Below, piece by piece: positions 21,001 through 24,325 of a DNA stretch of 24,325 bases (positions are counted from its first letter, which is position 1; each line of letters opens with the position of its first letter). The notes under the pieces are model-generated. The model saw only the letters and a list, made by a program, of their open reading frames with translations. It had not been told where the DNA came from and searched no databases. Position numbers and translations under genes: made by a program. The stretch spans positions 1-24,325 of IMG/VR virus record IMGVR_UViG_3300032308_001587, one strand, 5' to 3'. This DNA is from a virus.

Positions 21001-23146
21001 TATTACTAAGTCAATGGTTGGTCTTGCAAATGTGGATAATACTACAGATGCAGGAAAACCAGTATCTACAGCACAGCAAACTGCTCTTGATCTTAAGGCA
21101 CCTCTTGCTTCACCAACATTTACAGGTACTGTAACTCTTCCAACAGGAACAGTAACTTCAGCAATGATTCTTGATGGAGCTATCGTAAATGCAGACATCA
21201 ATGATTCTGCAGCAATTGCACAGTCTAAGATTTCAGGACTTACTACAGACCTATCATCTAAGTTAGCACTTGCTGGCGGAACAATGACAGGAGCACTTAC
21301 ACTATCAGGTGCACCTTCATCAGACCTTCATGCAGCAACAAAGGGATATGTTGATTCTGCTGTACAAGGACTTCATGTTCATGCATCTGTAAAAGCAGCT
21401 ACAACGGCAAATATAACACTTGCAACTGCTGTTGAAAATGGAGATGTTCTTGACGGAGTTACTCTTGCTACTGGAGATCGTATTTTAGTTAAGAACCAGA
21501 CTACAGCTTCACAAAATGGTATTTATATTGTAGCAGCAACTGGTGCACCTACTCGTGCTACAGATTTTGATACAGCAGTAGAAGTTGATTCTGGTGACTT
21601 CGTATTCGTAGATCAAGGTACTACTCAGGCTAACACTGGATGGGTACAAATTAATACTCCTGCAACTATTGGAACAGATGCTATAGAGTTCGTTCAGTTC
21701 TCAGGTGCTGGAACATACCTAGCAGGTAGCGCACTTACACTAACTGGTAATACATTCTCTATTGCAGATGGAGCAATTACATCAGCAAAGATTGCAGATG
21801 CAACAATTGTTGATGGAGATATCAATGCTTCAGCAGCAATTGCCCAGTCTAAGATCTCAGGTCTTACTACAGATCTTGCTGCTAAGGCTCCACTTGCTTC
21901 ACCTACATTTACTGGAACTGTAGCAGGTATCACAAAGTCTATGGTAGGTCTTGGATCTGTTGATAACACAGCAGATACAGCAAAACCAGTGTCTACAGCA
22001 CAGCAAACAGCACTTGACCTAAAGGCTAACTTAGCTTCTCCAACATTTACAGGTACTGTAACTCTTCCAACTGGTACAGTTACATCAGGAATGATTCTTG
22101 ACGGAACAATTGTTGATGGAGACATAAGCGCAACAGCAGCAATTGCTCAATCTAAGATTGATGGATTAGGAACAAGTCTTGGATTAAAGGCTAACCTTGC
22201 TTCTCCAGCACTTACTGGCACTCCAACTGCTCCACTAGCAGCAACTGGTACTAATACAACACAAGTTGCAACAACAAGCTTCGTGCAACAAGAAATTGCT
22301 GTTCTAACAAGTGGCGCACCAGCAGCGCTAAACACTCTTGATGAACTTGCTGCAGCACTTGGAGATGACGCAAACTATGCAGCTACAATAACAACAGCTC
22401 TTGGAAACAAAGCTCCTTTAGCTTCTCCAGCATTAACTGGAACACCTACTTCACCAACAGCTGCTGCAGATACAAATACTACTCAAGTAGCAACTACAGC
22501 ATACGTTGTTGGTCAGGCATCAGCAGCTACACCAGCAATGAATGGAACTGCTGCCGTTGGAACATCTTTAAAGTATGCTCGTGCAGATCACGTACATGCT
22601 AGTGATACAACACGCGCACCTCTTGCTTCACCTACATTTACTGGAACAGTAACAATTCCAAATGGTGCAGCACTTGGTATACCAGCATCTGCAACACTTA
22701 CAAATGCAACTGGTCTTCCAGTAGCAACAGGTGTCTCTGGTCTTGGTACAGGAGTAGCAACATTCTTAGCAACTCCATCATCTGCTAACTTTGCTTCAAT
22801 GATTACAGATGAAATTGGAACAGGAAACATTGTTCTTTCTGAAGCTCCAACTAACGCACAAACAGCATCATACACACTAGTTGCTGCTGATAGATCAAAG
22901 ATGGTTGAAATGAATGTTGCTTCAGCAAATACATTGACAGTACCTCTTAACTCATCAGTTGCTTTCCCAGTAGGAACAAAGATTGACATCCTACAGGTTG
23001 GAGCAGGACAAACAACAATTGCAGGTGCAGGTGGTGTTACAGTTAATGCAACTCCAGGCTTAAAGCTAAGAGCACAATGGGGTAGCGCAACACTTATCAA
23101 GCGTGCAACAGATACTTGGGTACTAGTCGGAGATCTCTCAGCATAG
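18056..23146 (+). CDS. large repetitive tail fibre protein
   Basis: 1696 residues, the main adhesion fibre. The N-terminus (MQQRKGTAAQW...LNAGEIGFEIDTNKFKIGDG) is the phage fibre module also found in major tropism determinant-type proteins. Residues about 285-1325 hold 11 copies of a unit near 46 residues (PTFTGTVAGITKSMVGLGNVDNT...), plus one partial copy before them. Between copies sit other fibre modules: TLDELAAALGDDANY (twice), IAQSKISGLTTDL (twice) and GLHVHASVKAAT...RILVKNQTTASQNGIY. The last 130 residues, after the repeats, are beta-rich (DILQVGAGQTTIAG, WGSATLIKRATDTWVLVGDLSA) and are the probable receptor-binding or trimerisation tip. AAGGGAGAG is the ribosome site. A terminator follows. 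Confidence 0.85.
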   Translation: MATRMQQRKGTAAQWISTNSGQGPVLNAGEIGFEIDTNKFKIGDGINHWINLVYFTDSASALAAINGLIDSAPAALNTLNELAAAINDDPAFFTTIATNLTNHQNDTTAIHGIADTSLLVTTTGTQTLTNKTITSPAGLVKADVGLGNVDNTSDANKPVSTATQAALDLKANSSAITELAQDAVNTAIVAGTGLDKVYDDAANTITLDIDSTVATKTYADSAVTTHNDDTTNVHGIANTADLATQDYVTDAIANSAADYPDLAGDGLVWDGVNQTFDVNNTIARLDSPTFTGTVSGITKSMVGLGSVDNTSDANKQISTAAQAALDLKAPINSPTFTGTVAGITKAMVGLSEAQNTSDYNKPISAATQTALDLKSPLASPTFTGTVTLPALTATGNVVVEGDLTVNGNNFAASATSITIEDNMVQLAHQNASNTVDLGIIVGYNDGAAKHAGLVRDVSDAKWKLFKGVTTEPSTTVDFTQGSLDDLAVAGFTASSATIGDVSNTELQYLNGVNANIQDQLNAKINAAAAASTYAPIAAPTFTGTVSGITKSMVGLGNVDNTSDANKPISSATQAALDTKLASATAATTYAPIASPTFTGTVAGITKSMVGLGNVDNTTDADKPVSTATQTALDAKLSSSTAATTYAPIASPTFTGTVSGVTKAHVGLGSVDNTADTAKPVSTAQQTALDLKAPLNSPTFTGTVAGITKNMVGLGNVDNTTDAGKPVSTATQTALDLKAPLASPTFTGTVAGITKSMVGLSEVDNTSDANKPVSTATSNALDLKAPLNSPTFTGTVSGVTKAHVGLGNVDNTSDSAKPVSTATQTALDAKLASATAATTYETITNVALKAPLASPALTGVPTAPTAAANTNTTQIATTAYVQTEIADLIASAPGALDTLDELAAALGDDANYAATITTALAAKAPLASPTFTGTVSGITKSMVGLANVDNTTDAAKPVSTATQTALDLKAPLANPTFTGTVAGITKSMVGLANVDNTTDAGKPVSTAQQTALDLKAPLASPTFTGTVTLPTGTVTSAMILDGAIVNADINDSAAIAQSKISGLTTDLSSKLALAGGTMTGALTLSGAPSSDLHAATKGYVDSAVQGLHVHASVKAATTANITLATAVENGDVLDGVTLATGDRILVKNQTTASQNGIYIVAATGAPTRATDFDTAVEVDSGDFVFVDQGTTQANTGWVQINTPATIGTDAIEFVQFSGAGTYLAGSALTLTGNTFSIADGAITSAKIADATIVDGDINASAAIAQSKISGLTTDLAAKAPLASPTFTGTVAGITKSMVGLGSVDNTADTAKPVSTAQQTALDLKANLASPTFTGTVTLPTGTVTSGMILDGTIVDGDISATAAIAQSKIDGLGTSLGLKANLASPALTGTPTAPLAATGTNTTQVATTSFVQQEIAVLTSGAPAALNTLDELAAALGDDANYAATITTALGNKAPLASPALTGTPTSPTAAADTNTTQVATTAYVVGQASAATPAMNGTAAVGTSLKYARADHVHASDTTRAPLASPTFTGTVTIPNGAALGIPASATLTNATGLPVATGVSGLGTGVATFLATPSSANFASMITDEIGTGNIVLSEAPTNAQTASYTLVAADRSKMVEMNVASANTLTVPLNSSVAFPVGTKIDILQVGAGQTTIAGAGGVTVNATPGLKLRAQWGSATLIKRATDTWVLVGDLSA
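18914..22024 (+). repeat. 138-bp repeat units in the large fibre gene
   Basis: Eleven copies of a unit coding for S-P-T-F-T-G-T-V-x-G-I/V-T-K and V-G-L-x-x-V-D-N-T, usually 46 codons, in two blocks separated by other modules. Third positions differ a lot between copies although the protein is conserved, so the array is not a recent expansion; a few neighbours share longer identical stretches, a sign of occasional recombination. Confidence 0.8.
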
Positions 23147-23152
23147 TACTTA

Positions 23153-23176
23153 TAAAAAAATAGAGTACTAACTCTA
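23153..23176 (-). terminator. minus-facing hairpin with T tract
   Basis: TAGAGT-ACTA-ACTCTA (23161-23176) is a perfect 6-bp inverted repeat. On the minus strand it runs into a T tract, so it could stop transcription coming from the nrdJ side. On the plus strand it is only a hairpin. Confidence 0.45.
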
Positions 23177-23188
23177 TACTATAGATTT

Positions 23189-23220
23189 ACACGCTCTTTA
23201 TGAGCGTGTTTTTCTTTTTA
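23189..23220 (+). terminator. terminator of the large fibre gene
   Basis: ACACGCTC-TTTAT-GAGCGTGT (23189-23209) is a perfect 8-bp stem followed by TTTTTCTTTTT. It lies 42 bp after the fibre stop and ends the late adhesion genes. Confidence 0.85.
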
Positions 23221-23225
23221 AAGTG

Positions 23226-23262
23226 TGTTATACTTAGGTACTACTTCAGAAAACATGAAGTA
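23226..23262 (+). promoter_or_regulatory. TGTTATACTTAG promoter with 5' stem-loop (nrdJ)
   Basis: TGT-TATACT (23226-23234) is followed by TAG as at the lysozyme promoter. The predicted start is near 23241, and TACTTC-AGAAAACAT-GAAGTA (23242-23262) would form a hairpin at the very 5' end of the mRNA. The leader is too short for a cobalamin riboswitch. Confidence 0.55.
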
Positions 23263-23295
23263 CTCATATAATTTTACTTTGAAAGGTATATAAAA

Positions 23296-24325
23296 ATGTC
23301 AGAAAGTGTATTTTCATTTCGTTTGTCAGATGAGTTTGTAAATAAATATCAGTTAATTCCAGCACCATTTGGATTCTCAGATGCAGGGTCTAACTCGCTA
23401 GGAGAGATCACATTTATTCGCACATATTCTCGTGTCAAAGAAGATGGAACAAAAGAACGCTGGCATGAGGTTTGTCGCCGTGTAATTGAGGGTATGTATT
23501 CAGTACAAAAAAATCATGCTAAAGATAATCGTCTACCATGGAATGATAACAAAGCACAGAAGTCTGCACAGGAAGCCTTTCAAAGAATGTTTGAATTAAA
23601 GTGGACACCTCCAGGTCGTGGTCTTTGGGCATTTGGTACACCTATGACTATGGAGAAGCGTAACTCTGCCTCCCTTCAAAATTGTGCAATGGTCTCTACT
23701 CGTGACATTGATCGTAACGACCCTGGTGCACTATTTGCTTGGGTAATGGATGCATTAATGCTTGGTATTGGTGTTGGATTTGATACCCTGGGTCAAGAGA
23801 AGAAAATGGCAATCTACGCACCTACTGAGCCAGAGTCAACCTATGAAATCCCTGATACTCGTGAAGGATGGGTTGAATCAGTTCGTATGCTGATTAATTC
23901 ATTCCTACGCCAGAATCAATCAATTCAGCTATTTAACTATGATCTTATCCGTCCTCTAGGTGCCCCTATTAAGGGCTTTGGAGGCGTTGCAAGCGGTCCA
24001 GCACCACTTATTGATCTCCATACACGTATTCGTAATGTAATTGGTTCTAGAGCAGGAGAGTTCTTGGATAGCCGTGCAATTGTTGACATTATTAATTTAA
24101 TTGGAACCTGTGTTGTTTCTGGTAACGTTCGTCGTTCTGCAACACTTGCACTTGGAACACCAGAAGATGAAGGTTTTATTAATCTTAAAAACCCAGAAGT
24201 ATTTCCAGAGCGTAACTCATACGATCCAGAAAAGCCAGGTTGGGCATGGATGTCAAACAACTCTATTGCAGCAACAGTTGGAACAAAGTATGAAGACTAT
24301 GTAGATTTAATTGCGGATAACGGAG
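23296..24325 (+). CDS. nrdJ: class II B12-dependent ribonucleotide reductase (partial)
   Basis: 343 residues seen; the gene runs off the window. It reduces ribonucleotides to deoxyribonucleotides with adenosylcobalamin as radical source, supplying DNA precursors for phage replication. Features: LKWTPPGRGLWAFGT (101-115), the Cys of SLQNC (C130), which corresponds to the first redox Cys of Lactobacillus-type RTPR, LMLGIGVGFD (154-163), and GNVRRSA (276-282). The length before C130 fits the monomeric RTPR type. The thiyl Cys, the second redox Cys and the swinging C-terminal Cys pair lie beyond the window. GAAAGGTAT before the ATG is the ribosome site. The two overlapping frames at 23937-24304 are shadows. 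Confidence 0.85.
   Translation, partial: MSESVFSFRLSDEFVNKYQLIPAPFGFSDAGSNSLGEITFIRTYSRVKEDGTKERWHEVCRRVIEGMYSVQKNHAKDNRLPWNDNKAQKSAQEAFQRMFELKWTPPGRGLWAFGTPMTMEKRNSASLQNCAMVSTRDIDRNDPGALFAWVMDALMLGIGVGFDTLGQEKKMAIYAPTEPESTYEIPDTREGWVESVRMLINSFLRQNQSIQLFNYDLIRPLGAPIKGFGGVASGPAPLIDLHTRIRNVIGSRAGEFLDSRAIVDIINLIGTCVVSGNVRRSATLALGTPEDEGFINLKNPEVFPERNSYDPEKPGWAWMSNNSIAATVGTKYEDYVDLIADNG

Noticed and set aside
23147-23295. Cobalamin riboswitch before nrdJ
   Set aside because: Only about 55 nt lie between the predicted start and the ATG, and no B12-box-like sequence was seen.
23937-24304. Two frames inside the reductase region, one on each strand
   Set aside because: Both overlap the uninterrupted nrdJ frame, which carries family motifs throughout.

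Overview
This is an AT-rich, densely packed stretch of a tailed double-stranded DNA phage (Caudoviricetes-like). The evidence is a cell-wall hydrolase, a holin-like membrane protein, collagen-like and fibronectin-type fibre proteins, a 1696-residue tail fibre built from 46-residue repeats, and the start of a class II (B12-dependent) ribonucleotide reductase. The host is probably a low-GC aquatic actinobacterium. This is inference, from CRP/GlxR-type palindromes (TGTGR-N6-TCACA), the many apparently leaderless genes and a DUF2746-like holin candidate. No integrase, tRNA, rRNA, CRISPR array or insertion sequence was seen.

Layout. (1) 1-1600: a small minus-strand gene (35-211) faces a plus-strand run of five very small genes (627-1318). 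The 415-bp gap between them holds four CRP-like palindromes and two promoters that look like copies of one 99-bp unit. A lone 31-residue gene follows at 1497. (2) 1688-4082: a sulfotransferase-like gene and a small overlapping gene on plus; a four-gene minus operon (3628 down to 2451) with a possible PD-(D/E)XK nuclease and a zinc-ribbon protein; then a holin-like gene on plus. (3) 4083-6662: a promoter and hairpin region, then a BppU-like structural protein, a 28-residue protein, a collagen-like fibre, and a protein with two Fn3-like domains ending in about 110 residues of FFP/FFPP repeats. (4) 6769-14011: a strong promoter drives an almost gapless operon of seven 2-oxoglutarate/Fe(II) dioxygenases of the prolyl-4-hydroxylase type, two DUF6065-like proteins and a short-chain dehydrogenase. 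(5) 14014-14586, minus: a secreted lysozyme/transglycosylase with a terminator-like hairpin inside its coding sequence. (6) 14729-23146: tail adhesion genes, starting with a paralogue of the BppU-like protein. (7) 23296-end: nrdJ, cut by the window edge.

How it may work together. The dioxygenase operon lies between two sets of adhesion genes, and its first four genes form a tandem duplication of [oxygenase + DUF6065-like]. Prolyl-hydroxylase-type enzymes sit beside a collagen-like protein with Y-position prolines and a protein with a proline-rich tail. A testable idea is that the phage hydroxylates its own fibre proteins; modification of host surface polymers or small molecules is an alternative.

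Regulation. Many genes start 6-9 nt after a TGN-TATAAT (or TACAAT) box without a clear -35 or Shine-Dalgarno site, which suggests leaderless transcripts. A second promoter type, TGTTATACTT, occurs three times, each followed 7-8 nt later by a stem-loop that would form the 5' end of the mRNA.
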